Shown: in pieces, positions 24,635-34,354 of the stretch
Numbering within the stretch: position 1 is the first letter of the stretch
Layout: each line of letters begins with the position of its first letter
DNA from: Streptomyces cylindrosporus
Lineage (GTDB): Bacteria; Actinomycetota; Actinomycetes; Streptomycetales; Streptomycetaceae
Reading direction: 5' to 3'
Assembly: GCF_022698165.1 (NCBI RefSeq)
Contig: NZ_JALDAY010000009.1
Coordinates: forward strand, 248,001-312,000
DNA length: 64,000 bases
Translations under genes and position numbers: made by a program
The notes under the pieces: generated by a model
What the model saw: the letters and a program-made list of their open reading frames with translations, nothing else
Databases searched by the model: none
Told to the model about the DNA's origin: nothing

Positions 24635-26119
24635 CTAGTCGCGTACGGGTACGCGATCGGCCTCCGGGGAAGTGGACTTGGCGACCACGACGGACTTGGT
24701 CGTACGGCGGGTGCGCACCCCCGTGAGGGTGATCAGCAGCCCGGCGACCGCGATGCCGGTGACGACCACCAGTCCGGGCCGATAGCTGTCCAAGACGGCC
24801 TGCGGGGTGGCGTGTTCGGGGGCTCCGGCGGTGACGACCGCCGTCACCACGGCCAGGAAGATCGCGCCGCCCACCTGCACCGAGGTGTTGAGCAGACCGG
24901 AGACCATGCCCTGCTCGTGGTCGTCGACCCCGTTGGTGGCCTGGATGTTGAGCGAGGGGAAGACCAGCGCGCAGGCCGCGCCGATCAGCAGCATCGACGG
25001 CAGGATCACGGCTGCGTACACCGGGTCGAGGTTGATGCGCAGGAACAGCGCGTACCCGACGACCATCAGCGCGAAGCCCGCCGCGATCAGACGCTGGGTG
25101 CCGAACCGGTCGACGATCGAGCCCACCTTGGTCGAGGAGACCGCGACCAGGGCGCCCGCGGGCAGGAAGGCGAGCGCGGTGTGCAGCGCCGACCAGCCGA
25201 GCAGGGACTGCATGTAGAGGGTGGTCAGGAACTGGAAACCGACGTACGAGCCGAAGAAGGCCAGTGCGCCGAGCTGGGCGCGGACCTGGTTGCCGGAGCG
25301 CAGCACGCCGAGCCGGACCAGCGGACCGGGCGAACGCCGCTCCACCAGCACGAACACGGTCAGCAGGACGGCGACGGCGAGGAAGGACAGCAGCGTGCGC
25401 GCCGATCCCCAGCCGACCTCCGGCGCCTGTACGACGGTGAACACCAGCAGCAGCATCGACGCGGTGCCGATGACGGCGCCGGGGATGTCGTAACCGTTGT
25501 GGTCCTTCTCGCGTTCGCTGCGGGGCAGCAGCTTCAGGCCCGCCAGCAGGGCGGTCAGGGCGACCGGCGCGGGCAGCAGCATGGTCAGGCGCCAACTGGC
25601 CTCGGTGAGCAGGCCGGAGAGGACCAGGCCCATGGAGAAGCCGGTGGCCGCGCAGGTGGTGTAGATGGAGAGGGCGCGGTTGCGCAGCGGGCCCTCGGCG
25701 AAGGTCGTGGTGATGATGGACAGGCCCGCCGGCGCGGTGAAGGCGGCGCTCAGGCCCTTGACGAAGCGGCTGGCGATCAGCAGCGGTCCGGAGTCGACGA
25801 GACCGCCGAGCAGCGAGGCGACCGCGAAGACACCCAGGGCGACCAGGAAGACCTGGCGCCGGCCGAGCAGGTCGGCGGTGCGTCCGCCCAGGAGCAGGAG
25901 ACCGCCGTAACCCAGGATGTAGCCGCTGACGATCCATTGCAGCGTCGAGGTGGACAGGTCGAGGTCGGAGCCGATGGACGGCAGGGCGACGCCGACCATC
26001 GACACGTCGAGCGCGTCGAGGAACATCGCGGCGCAGAGCACCAGCAGGGTGCCCCACAGCCGGGGAGTCCAGCGGACCGCCGAGGACGGGGCCGCGGGAG
26101 TGGTGAGCGGAGAGGTCAT
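24635..26119 (-). CDS. MFS drug-efflux transporter, DHA2 (14-span) type
   Basis: A 494-residue major facilitator with about 14 spans. FLDALDVSMVGVALPSIGSDL is motif D-like for DHA2 exporters, GGRTADLLGRRQVFLVALG is motif A, and GLVLSGLLTEASWRLTMLLPAPVAL is motif C-like. ATG 26119 is chosen because the first helix follows at the normal distance; there is no ribosome site, so the transcript may be leaderless. It is divergent from a MarR gene, the common pairing for inducible drug or phenolic efflux. Confidence 0.93.
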   Translation of the reverse strand: MTSPLTTPAAPSSAVRWTPRLWGTLLVLCAAMFLDALDVSMVGVALPSIGSDLDLSTSTLQWIVSGYILGYGGLLLLGGRTADLLGRRQVFLVALGVFAVASLLGGLVDSGPLLIASRFVKGLSAAFTAPAGLSIITTTFAEGPLRNRALSIYTTCAATGFSMGLVLSGLLTEASWRLTMLLPAPVALTALLAGLKLLPRSEREKDHNGYDIPGAVIGTASMLLLVFTVVQAPEVGWGSARTLLSFLAVAVLLTVFVLVERRSPGPLVRLGVLRSGNQVRAQLGALAFFGSYVGFQFLTTLYMQSLLGWSALHTALAFLPAGALVAVSSTKVGSIVDRFGTQRLIAAGFALMVVGYALFLRINLDPVYAAVILPSMLLIGAACALVFPSLNIQATNGVDDHEQGMVSGLLNTSVQVGGAIFLAVVTAVVTAGAPEHATPQAVLDSYRPGLVVVTGIAVAGLLITLTGVRTRRTTKSVVVAKSTSPEADRVPVRD

Positions 26120-26134
26120 GACGACAGACACTAC

Positions 26135-26161
26135 ATGCATGTGCATGAGATGCAAACGCAT
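26135..26161. promoter_or_regulatory. Two ATGC-N4-GCAT operators in the MFS/MarR promoter
   Basis: ATGCATGTGCAT (26135-26146) and ATGCAAACGCAT (26150-26161) are two copies of ATGC-N4-GCAT with centres 15 bases apart, in an AT-rich patch between the divergent starts 26119 and 26206. Confidence 0.7.
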
Positions 26162-26193
26162 TTAATTCACGTGCAATAAAGTTGTTTCTCTGC

Positions 26194-26199
26194 TACGGT
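26194..26199 (+). promoter_or_regulatory. -10 box TACGGT of a leaderless marR transcript
   Basis: TACGGT ends six bases before the ATG at 26206 and no Shine-Dalgarno sequence precedes that start. Confidence 0.4.
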
Positions 26200-26205
26200 G
26201 CGCGC

Positions 26206-26583
26206 ATGGCGGCGAAGAAGGCCGAGCAGGCGCTCGTGGACCAGTGGCGGGACATCCTCGCGCTGCATGCGCGCACCCAGTGCGAACTGGACCGTGCGCT
26301 GCACCAACACGGCCTGTGCGCCAGCGACTTCGAGGTGCTGGACGTACTGTCCGGCGACTCCTGCGCCTACCGCGTGCAGGAGATCTCCGAGCGCGTGCAC
26401 CTCAGCCAGAGCGCCCTGTCCCGGCTGATCGCCCGGCTGGAGAAGGACGACCTCGTCGAGCGCGCCATGTGCGCCGAGGACCGCCGCGGCGTCCGGGTGG
26501 CCCTCACGCCGAAGGGACGCGCACTGCACGGCGAGGTGCTGCCGGTGCAGCGCGCGGTACTGGGGCGGATGCTGAGCGAGTGA
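26206..26583 (+). CDS. MarR-family transcriptional regulator
   Basis: A 125-residue winged-helix repressor. The recognition region is VQEISERVHLSQSALSRLIARLEKDDLVERAMCAEDRRGVRVALTPKG in outline, with the DxRG wing typical of MarR (DRRGVRV). It has cysteines at HGLCASDF, DSCAYR and RAMCAED, which could make it redox-sensitive (inference). It is divergent from the efflux transporter and likely represses both genes through the paired operators. Confidence 0.93.
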   Translation: MAAKKAEQALVDQWRDILALHARTQCELDRALHQHGLCASDFEVLDVLSGDSCAYRVQEISERVHLSQSALSRLIARLEKDDLVERAMCAEDRRGVRVALTPKGRALHGEVLPVQRAVLGRMLSE

Positions 26584-26586
26584 CGT

Positions 26587-27330
26587 TCAGCTCCAGGTGA
26601 CGGCCGACTTCTCGCGCCACAGCGCGGCGACGGAAGCGTCGCCCGTCACCTGCGGGAACGGCACCCGGTTCCACAGCGCCAGGTACAACTGGACGGCGGG
26701 GCCCGCCACTTCGCAGTCGGCCTCCTCACCCGTCCCGCCGCGCTCGGTCGTCGGGGGCTCCTGGGACAGTCGTACGGTCCACACCGCGCCGTCGCCGTCC
26801 GTCGCCCGCACCCGCAGTACCCGGGGCTCGACGCTGCGGACCCTGCTCCGGGCGCGGGCGTGGAAGCCGCGCAGCAGCTCGTCGATGCCGTCCGCCGCGA
26901 AGGCGGGGTCGACCGCGGCCGGTGTGCCGCCCCTCGCGGACTCGGCGTCGATCCGGTGCACGGTGGTCTCGTGGGCCTGCCGCCGGGCCCAGAAGGCGAG
27001 CGGGGACGGCGCGGGCAGGAAGTGCCAGCACCGCACGTCCGGCGCGGCCGAGGCGAGCGTGTCGACCAGCCGGCGGTGCCCCTCGCGGAACCAGGTCAGC
27101 AGCTCCGCGCCGTCGAGGTCGGGCAGCCCGCCGTCCGGATGGTACGAGGTGTGCCCCTCGGCGACGTAGGCGGTCGCCCACCGGTGCACCATCCCGGTGT
27201 GCCGCAGCAGGTCCCGCACCTGCCACTCGGGGCAGGGCGGCACCTTGGCCTCGGTCCCGGCCTCCTCGGCGGCCGCGGCGAGCAGACCGCCCTCGCGGTC
27301 CAGGATCCGCACGAACTCCGCTGTCTCCAT
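26587..27330 (-). CDS. Maleylpyruvate-isomerase-family mycothiol-dependent protein
   Basis: A 247-residue DinB-like four-helix protein with the MDMPI N-terminal domain: VPPCPEWQVRDLLRHTGMVHRWATAY, then RRQAHETTVHRIDAE, which provides the metal-binding histidines. A C-terminal SCP2-like segment runs from about 160 (VWTVRLS...VAGPAVQLYLALWNR). In actinomycetes such proteins use mycothiol in isomerisation or thiol transfer. No aromatic-ring operon is adjacent, so the substrate is open. It ends three bases after the convergent marR stop. Confidence 0.85.
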   Translation of the reverse strand: METAEFVRILDREGGLLAAAAEEAGTEAKVPPCPEWQVRDLLRHTGMVHRWATAYVAEGHTSYHPDGGLPDLDGAELLTWFREGHRRLVDTLASAAPDVRCWHFLPAPSPLAFWARRQAHETTVHRIDAESARGGTPAAVDPAFAADGIDELLRGFHARARSRVRSVEPRVLRVRATDGDGAVWTVRLSQEPPTTERGGTGEEADCEVAGPAVQLYLALWNRVPFPQVTGDASVAALWREKSAVTWS

Positions 27331-27483
27331 GGGGGGAGTGTGCCGGATGGAGTGCGGTCGAGGGGAAGAGCGCCGCGGGTTTCCGGTGCGGGTGAGGGGA
27401 ACGGCATGCGGGCGAGGCGGTGGCGGCCGATGATGGGAGGCGACCGGCTGTCGTGCTCGGCGAGTCGAGGGGACCGATGCCGT

Positions 27484-28083
27484 ATGAGCTCCTTCTCACC
27501 CGGATTCCGGGGAAGAGCCCGTTCCCTCGCGGACCGGCTGCCGCCCGGCCAGTACCCCACCGAGCAGTTCCCCGTGCTGTCCGCCGGGCCCACACCGCGC
27601 GTCTCCACCGACACCTGGGCCTTCACCATCACCACCGAGACCGGCGAGACCCACTCCTGGTCCTGGACCGAGATGATGGCCCTGCCGCAGCAGGAGACGG
27701 TGACGGACATCCACTGCGTGACCCGCTGGTCGAAGTTCGACACCCCCTGGCGAGGAGTCTCCCTCGACGCCTTCTTCGAGGACGTCGAGACGGCCGCGGA
27801 CTTCGTCCTCGCGCACAGCTACGGCGGCTACACCACCAACCTCCCGCTGGAGGACCTCCTCGACGGCAAGGCCTGGCTCGTCCACACCTACGACGGCTAC
27901 CCGCTCTCCCCGGAGCACGGCGGCCCGGCCCGGCTGCTCGTGCCGCACCTGTACCTGTGGAAGTCGGCGAAATGGGTGCGCGGACTGCGGCTGAGCGACG
28001 ACGACGAGCCGGGCTTCTGGGAGTCCGTCGGATACCACGAGTACGGCGACCCCTGGCGCGAGCAGCGCAACTGGGGGGACTGA
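27484..28083 (+). CDS. Sulfite-oxidase-like molybdopterin oxidoreductase (soluble, MsrP/YedY-like)
   Basis: A 199-residue protein of the molybdopterin-binding oxidoreductase fold. The Mo-ligand cysteine is in DIHCVTRWSKFDTPW (C78), followed by GVSLDAFFEDVE, HSYGGYTTNLPLEDL and the C-terminal LYLWKSAKWVRGL, all diagnostic. Unlike the periplasmic MsrP it has no Tat signal and is short, so it should be cytoplasmic. GAGGGGA lies upstream of the ATG. It is followed three bases later by a flavin reductase and then a zinc-ribbon protein, forming one operon. Confidence 0.92.
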   Translation: MSSFSPGFRGRARSLADRLPPGQYPTEQFPVLSAGPTPRVSTDTWAFTITTETGETHSWSWTEMMALPQQETVTDIHCVTRWSKFDTPWRGVSLDAFFEDVETAADFVLAHSYGGYTTNLPLEDLLDGKAWLVHTYDGYPLSPEHGGPARLLVPHLYLWKSAKWVRGLRLSDDDEPGFWESVGYHEYGDPWREQRNWGD

Positions 28084-28085
28084 CC

Positions 28086-28796
28086 GTGGCCCTCGCCTGG
28101 CGCGCGGCCCGGCTCGACGAGCGCCGCCCACAGACCGCCACCGCCCGCTCCCTCGTCTTCACCGTGCCCGGCTGGCCCGGCCATCTGCCCGGCCAGCACG
28201 TCGACGTGCGGCTCACGGCCGACGACGGCTATCAGGCCGTACGCAGCTACTCGCTGGCGGCGCCCGCCGACGGCGACCGGATCGAGCTGGGCGTGCAGTC
28301 CGTGCCCGGCGGCGAGGTCTCGCCCTACCTCGCCGAGGAGCTGCCGCCCGGCGCCGAGGTCGAGGTGCGCGGGCCGCTCGGCAACTGGTTCGTCCGGCGC
28401 CCCGAGCAGACCGAGCCCGCCCTGCTGATCGCGGGCGGCTCCGGAGTCGTACCCCTCGCGGCGATGATCCGCGCCCACCGCCGGGCAGGCGCACCGAGCC
28501 TCCTCCAGCTGCTGTACTCCGTCCGGACCCCCGCCGACGTCTGGTACGCCGACGAGCTCACCGACCACGATCCCCGACTCGACGTCCGCCTCCTGTACAC
28601 CCGGCAGGCCCCGCCCGGCACCGCCCGCGCCCCCGCCCGCCTCACCCTCTCCGACCTGGAGAAGCCGGCCGCCCGGCTCGAATCCACCGGCACCGTCTAC
28701 GTCTGCGGTCCCACCGGCTTCGTGGAGACCGTCGGCGATCTGCTCCTCGACCTCGGGCGCGACCCCGCCACCATCCGCACCGAACGCTTCGGCTGA
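28086..28796 (+). CDS. Ferredoxin-reductase-type FAD/NAD(P) oxidoreductase
   Basis: A 236-residue flavoprotein. The FAD-binding motif is RSYSLAAP (R53-S56), then the NAD(P) site GGSGVVPLAAM and the C-terminal CGPTGFVETVGDLL. No iron-sulfur domain is fused to it. GTG 28086 stands six bases after a GGGGGGA box within the end of the preceding gene. Its place directly behind the molybdenum enzyme suggests it delivers electrons from NAD(P)H to that protein, replacing the haem-containing membrane partner MsrQ of Gram-negatives (inference). Confidence 0.93.
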   Translation: MALAWRAARLDERRPQTATARSLVFTVPGWPGHLPGQHVDVRLTADDGYQAVRSYSLAAPADGDRIELGVQSVPGGEVSPYLAEELPPGAEVEVRGPLGNWFVRRPEQTEPALLIAGGSGVVPLAAMIRAHRRAGAPSLLQLLYSVRTPADVWYADELTDHDPRLDVRLLYTRQAPPGTARAPARLTLSDLEKPAARLESTGTVYVCGPTGFVETVGDLLLDLGRDPATIRTERFG

Positions 28797-28808
28797 CCGG
28801 AGGCCTCC

Positions 28809-29087
28809 ATGGCAGACGACACCGCCCACCTCGACGGGAACTGTCTCGCCGGGCCGCTCTCGGAGATCCTCGCCGTGGAGGCGACCACGGCCTGGTGGCG
28901 CTGTCCCGAGTGCGCGCGCTCGGGGCCGCTCGCCGAGCTGCACGTCTTCGGACCGGACCCGGGGCTGACCGCGCGCTGCCCCGGGTGCGCGTACGTCGCC
29001 CTGCGGCTGGTGCGGGAGGGGGAGTACGTCTGGCTCACTCTGGGCAGCGGAACCGGTGCGTTCCGTTTCCGCGCCGTGACCTCGTGA
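28809..29087 (+). CDS. DUF6510-like zinc-ribbon protein
   Basis: A 92-residue protein with two CPxC pairs (C32/C35 and C57/C60), a probable zinc ribbon, and an extra conserved C12. The ATG follows GGAGG at six bases. The gene closes the three-gene operon with the molybdenum oxidoreductase and the flavin reductase, and is probably an accessory or electron-transfer subunit. Function unknown. Confidence 0.85.
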   Translation: MADDTAHLDGNCLAGPLSEILAVEATTAWWRCPECARSGPLAELHVFGPDPGLTARCPGCAYVALRLVREGEYVWLTLGSGTGAFRFRAVTS

Positions 29088-29192
29088 AACGCCTGTGCCG
29101 AGGCTCATGCGGCGAAGATCCAACCTTCACGCGCGTTTCACGCCACGAGGACGTAAGTTGTGGGGGACACCAGGCCAACTCGGGGAGTCCCC

Positions 29193-29987
29193 ATGCCGCT
29201 TGAAGGCTCGCTCATCAACAGCAACGTGCCGCACTCGGCCCGTATCTGGAACTACTGGCTGGGCGGCAAGGACTGCTACGAGATCGACCGGCAGGTCGGC
29301 GACCAGATCGTCGCCGCCAACCCGCACATCATCGACATCGCCCGGGCCCAGCGAGGCTTCCTGGTCCGTGCCGTCGAACACCTCGTGCGCGACATCGGCA
29401 TCCGGCAGTTCCTGGACGTCGGCACCGGACTGCCCACCGCCAACAACACCCACGAGGTCGCCCAGCGGGCGGCCGCCGAGTCGCGGATCGTCTACGTCGA
29501 CCACGACCCGATCGTGCTGGCCCACGCCGAGGCGCTGCTCACCAGCACGCCCGAGGGCCGGACCGACTACATCGACGCCGACCTGCGCGACCCCGACGGC
29601 ATCCTGGAACAGGCCGCCAAGACGCTGGACTTCACCCAGCCCGTGGCGCTGATCCTGCTCGGCATCGTCGCGCACGTCACCGACGACACCGCCTACGGCA
29701 TCGTGGAGCGCCTCGTCGACGCCCTCCCGTCCGGCAGCTACCTGGTGTTCTGCGACAGCACCGACGCGATCCACCCGGAGCAGCAGCGCGCGATGGTCGA
29801 GCAGTGGAACTCGGCGAGCGACAACCCCCGCGTCAACCGCAGCCCCGAGCAACTGGCCCGCTTCTTCGACGGAGTGCAGCTCCTGGAGCCGGGCCTGGTC
29901 TCGGTCTCCCGCTGGCGCCCGGAGGGCACGGGTGCGGGGCTGCCGGCCGAGGTGGACAGCTTCGGCGGGGTGGCGCTGAAGGCGTAG
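29193..29987 (+). CDS. SAM-dependent methyltransferase, DUF574 family
   Basis: A 264-residue protein of a methyltransferase family greatly expanded in Streptomyces. The N-terminus VPHSARIWNYWLGGKDCYEIDR is the family signature; SAM-binding elements are FLDVGTGLPTANNTHEVAQ, VYVDHDPIVLAHA and IDADLRDP. ATG 29193 is chosen because GGGGAG lies five bases upstream. Substrates of the family are largely unknown. Confidence 0.94.
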   Translation: MPLEGSLINSNVPHSARIWNYWLGGKDCYEIDRQVGDQIVAANPHIIDIARAQRGFLVRAVEHLVRDIGIRQFLDVGTGLPTANNTHEVAQRAAAESRIVYVDHDPIVLAHAEALLTSTPEGRTDYIDADLRDPDGILEQAAKTLDFTQPVALILLGIVAHVTDDTAYGIVERLVDALPSGSYLVFCDSTDAIHPEQQRAMVEQWNSASDNPRVNRSPEQLARFFDGVQLLEPGLVSVSRWRPEGTGAGLPAEVDSFGGVALKA

Positions 29988-30138
29988 AGGGAGCAGAGGG
30001 AGGGGCGCGCGCGTCCGGCCGCCCGGCCGGGCCACAACTCCTCCGGGTTTACGGGGCTGTCGCAAGGGCACGCGGGCACGAAGGTCGTCATGGCCGTCGT
30101 ATCCCCGTATGCACGTCGGACCGGGCGGAGGACCCGAG
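29988..30138. other. Intergenic region with a CCGGCC-GGCCGG hairpin
   Basis: A short palindromic hairpin (30015-30020 with 30025-30030) follows the methyltransferase stop and might terminate it. Nothing else is recognisable before the monooxygenase ribosome site. Confidence 0.35.
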
Positions 30139-31662
<1,524 letters not shown>

Positions 31663-31676
31663 GACGCACCGACCTT

Positions 31677-31708
31677 CTATACACTTCGCGTATACGTGGT
31701 GTGTATAG
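31677..31708. promoter_or_regulatory. Orphan operator: CTATACAC-N16-GTGTATAG inverted repeat
   Basis: Perfect 8-base arms (31677-31684 and 31701-31708) flank a further TATAC core. TATAGT at 31704-31709 could be a -10 box. It lies upstream of the DUF6518 gene, but no regulator gene is adjacent. Confidence 0.55.
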
Positions 31709-31762
31709 TTCGCGCAGTGCACGACAAGCGGCACAGGGACGAGCGCGAGCGCGGAGGCCGGG

Positions 31763-32416
31763 ATGGCTACGACCACGACACCCGACGGACTCGCGGTGCG
31801 CGAGGGCGCCCGTGGCACCTGGTCAGCGGCCGTCCCGGCGGCCGCGGGCGGCGGGCTGCTGCTCGGCGTGCTCACCAACCTCGCGCAGGGCCTGCTCCCG
31901 GGAGCCTGGAACCAGCTCGCCAACTCGGGCGCCGTCTGGTCCGCCGTGGCCTTCGTCGCCGGTGCGCTGCTCGCCCGCGAAGGGGGCGTGCCCCGGGCCG
32001 CGGCCGGCGGTCTTGCCGCCGAGGCCGGACTGGTCCTCGGCTACTACGGCTGTGCCGAGTTCGGCCGCGACGGCATGGGCGACCTCCTCTTCCCGCTCGT
32101 CTGGCTCGGCATGGCCTGCGTGGCCGGGCCTCTGTTCGGCGTCGCCGCGCACTGGTGGCGGCGCGGCCCGGACGCAGGGCGCCGGATCATCGGCCTTGCC
32201 GCCTTCGCCGGGCTCTTCGGCATGGAGGGCGTGACGGCCGCGTGGGACCTCCACTACGCGTCCCAGGCCTGGGCCTGTCTCGCGGCGTTCGCCCTCGTAC
32301 CCCTGCTCATGGCCCGCACCCATCGCGAGCGAGCCCTCACCCTGGCGGCGGCCGTGCCCTGCGCCCTCCTCGCCTACGCGATCGTCGAACTGCCCCTCCA
32401 GATGATCTCCGGCTGA
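31763..32416 (+). CDS. DUF6518-like polytopic membrane protein
   Basis: A 217-residue protein with six predicted spans and a Gly/Ala-rich first helix (GGGLLLGVLTNLAQGLLPGAWN). The conserved-looking segments AQGLLPGAWNQLANSGAVWS and LGYYGCAEFGRDG match an uncharacterised actinobacterial family. GGAGG stands six bases before the ATG. The inverted repeat about 60 bases upstream suggests it is regulated. Function unknown. Confidence 0.75.
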   Translation: MATTTTPDGLAVREGARGTWSAAVPAAAGGGLLLGVLTNLAQGLLPGAWNQLANSGAVWSAVAFVAGALLAREGGVPRAAAGGLAAEAGLVLGYYGCAEFGRDGMGDLLFPLVWLGMACVAGPLFGVAAHWWRRGPDAGRRIIGLAAFAGLFGMEGVTAAWDLHYASQAWACLAAFALVPLLMARTHRERALTLAAAVPCALLAYAIVELPLQMISG

Positions 32417-32432
32417 CGCAGCGGACGGCAGC

Positions 32433-33635
32433 TCAGTGCTCGGCGGCGTGCCGCGTCGCGACGCCGATGACCGCGGCCGTGGCGGCGAGGACCGCGACGC
32501 TGGTGAGGGCGGCCGGGAGAGAGAACCAGTCGGCCATGAAGCCGATCGCGGGCGGACCCAGGAGCATGCCGCCGTAACCGAGGGTGGAGGCGATCGCGAC
32601 TCCGTCGGGGCCGGCCAGGGTGCCGGCGCGTTCCACGGCGACCGGGAAGAGGTTGGCGAGGCCGAGTCCGGTGACGACGAAGCCGAGGATGGCCGCCCAG
32701 AGGGAGGGGGCGAGCGCGCCGAGCAGCATGCCGACGGCGGCGGTCGTGCCGCCGATGGTCAGGGTGCGGGTGCGGCCCAGGCGTTCGAGCAGCCTGGTGC
32801 CGGTGAGGCGGCCGATCGTCATGGCCAGAGCGAAGCAGGAATAGCCGACGGCCGCGGCGCCGGCCGAGGCGTGCAGGTCCTGTTCGAGGTGCAGGGCGCT
32901 CCAGTCGGCCAGGGCCCCTTCGCCGTAGGCCGTGCACAGGGCGATCAGACCGAAGGTGACGACGAGCCCACGGGTCTGTGAGTCGAGGCGGCGGCGCGGC
33001 ACGGACTTCTCCGGCGCCAGGTTCTCCGGTGGCGCGGGGGGTTCGATGCGCAGCAGGGTCCGGCCCGCGACGGCGGTCACGACCAGGCCGATGACGGTGA
33101 GACCCAGCAGATGCCGGGTCGGCGAGAGATGACCGGCGACGAGTCCGCCGAGCCCGGCGCCGATCATGCCGCCGAGGCTGAAGGCGGCGTGGAAACTGGG
33201 CATGACCGGGCGTCGCAGGGCCCTCACCAGGTCGACGGCCGCGCTGTTGAAGGCGACGTTGATCCCGCCGTAGGCGCTGCCGAAGACCAGCAGTACGGCG
33301 CCGAGGGCGAGCGCGGAGTGGGTGAGCGGGGGCAGGGCGACGCTGAGGGAGAGCAGGATGCCGCAGACGACGGTGACCTGGTGGTTCCCGTAGCGCCGGC
33401 ACAGCCGCCCGGTGAGCATCATCGTGATCACCGCCCCGGCGGAGACCCCGAGCAGCGCGAGCCCGAGGGTGCTGGCGGAGGCGCCGGTCTGCTCCTTGAT
33501 CGCGGGGATGCGGACGACCCATCCGGCGAAGATGAAGCCGTCCAGGGCGAAGAAGACGGTGATCGCGACTCGGAGCCGGGTGAGGGCGTCGCCCGGCACG
33601 ACGCTGTGCGTTCGGGCTTTGTTTATTAGCGGCAC
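32433..33635 (-). CDS. MFS transporter (12-span, FucP/YbjJ-like)
   Basis: A 400-residue transporter with about 12 spans. Features include GWVVRIPAIKEQTGASASTLGLALLG in the first loop, TGRLCRRYGNHQVTVVCG (motif A-like) and GSAYGGINVAFNSAAVDL. The GTG at 33635 has no ribosome site, but a -10 box stands six bases upstream, so the mRNA is probably leaderless. Substrate unknown. It ends 16 bases from the convergent DUF6518 stop. Confidence 0.9.
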   Translation of the reverse strand: MPLINKARTHSVVPGDALTRLRVAITVFFALDGFIFAGWVVRIPAIKEQTGASASTLGLALLGVSAGAVITMMLTGRLCRRYGNHQVTVVCGILLSLSVALPPLTHSALALGAVLLVFGSAYGGINVAFNSAAVDLVRALRRPVMPSFHAAFSLGGMIGAGLGGLVAGHLSPTRHLLGLTVIGLVVTAVAGRTLLRIEPPAPPENLAPEKSVPRRRLDSQTRGLVVTFGLIALCTAYGEGALADWSALHLEQDLHASAGAAAVGYSCFALAMTIGRLTGTRLLERLGRTRTLTIGGTTAAVGMLLGALAPSLWAAILGFVVTGLGLANLFPVAVERAGTLAGPDGVAIASTLGYGGMLLGPPAIGFMADWFSLPAALTSVAVLAATAAVIGVATRHAAEH

Positions 33636-33641
33636 AAACTC

Positions 33642-33647
33642 AGGCTA
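33642..33647 (-). promoter_or_regulatory. -10 box TAGCCT of a leaderless MFS transcript
   Basis: On the minus strand TAGCCT is followed by six bases and then the GTG start at 33635, the normal spacing for a transcript beginning at the start codon. Confidence 0.5.
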
Positions 33648-33793
33648 GGTGCGGGGGGTGGACGGGGCAAGGGGTTGTGGCGTGCGCGAGGACGTTGCGT
33701 CGGGCGGCCGGGCGGGGCCGGGGCGAGCATGCGTCAGGGGTCATCACTCGACGAGGGAACGGATCTCGCTGGGTGTGCGGCCGACCCGGTCCC

Positions 33794-34354
33794 TCAGAAG
33801 CTGCGGCCTCGGCTCGGTCGGCGCACCATGAACACGTCCACGGGGTCCTCCCGTTCCAGGGTGAAACCGTGGCGCTCGTACAGGCGGCGCGCGGCGCTGC
33901 CCTGAAGGACGTTGAGGCGGACGGTCGCGCCGTCGGCGTCGGTCTGCTTCAAGAGGGTTCGCAGGACCGCCGATCCGAGGCCCCGGCCCTGGACCTCGGG
34001 CGTGATGAAGAAGTGCTCCAGCCAGTGCTCGTCCTCGGCCGGGCGCAGGGCGACGCAGCCCGCGAAGGCGCCGTCGACCAGGATGACGGACGCGTGCTCG
34101 GGGATGAACGAGTCGCGGAACCGCTGGCGGACCCGGTGCTCGTCGAAGCGGCCCAGTCGCTCCAGGTCCGGGCGCATCACGAGCGCCCGCAGCTCGACGA
34201 TCGGCTCCATGTCCGACAGCCGCGCGGGACGCAGGGTCCAAGCGAGGGGGCCGTCCGAGTCGGCCCGTGCTGGTGCCGGGCCGGGGCCTATGCCGTCGTC
34301 GGCCTGCGCGGCCGTATCCATGGTTTCCATGATCGAAGTATCGCAGTCGCTCAT
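33794..34354 (-). CDS. GNAT-family N-acetyltransferase
   Basis: A 186-residue acetyltransferase. The acetyl-CoA site is FFITPEVQGRGLGSAVLRTLL (motif A, Q/RxxGxG/A), followed by VRLNVLQGSAARRLYERHGFTLE (motif B). The ATG overlaps the stop of the upstream dehydrogenase by four bases (ATGA), so the genes are translationally coupled. The N-terminal 45 residues are Ala/Asp-rich and probably disordered; an internal start is possible. Confidence 0.9.
   Translation of the reverse strand: MSDCDTSIMETMDTAAQADDGIGPGPAPARADSDGPLAWTLRPARLSDMEPIVELRALVMRPDLERLGRFDEHRVRQRFRDSFIPEHASVILVDGAFAGCVALRPAEDEHWLEHFFITPEVQGRGLGSAVLRTLLKQTDADGATVRLNVLQGSAARRLYERHGFTLEREDPVDVFMVRRPSRGRSF

Noticed and set aside
31696..32577. 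Plus-strand frame starting beside the TATAC repeat and running through the DUF6518 gene
   Set aside because: After the first residues it is an Arg/Gly-rich shadow; the DUF6518 frame has a ribosome site and membrane helices.
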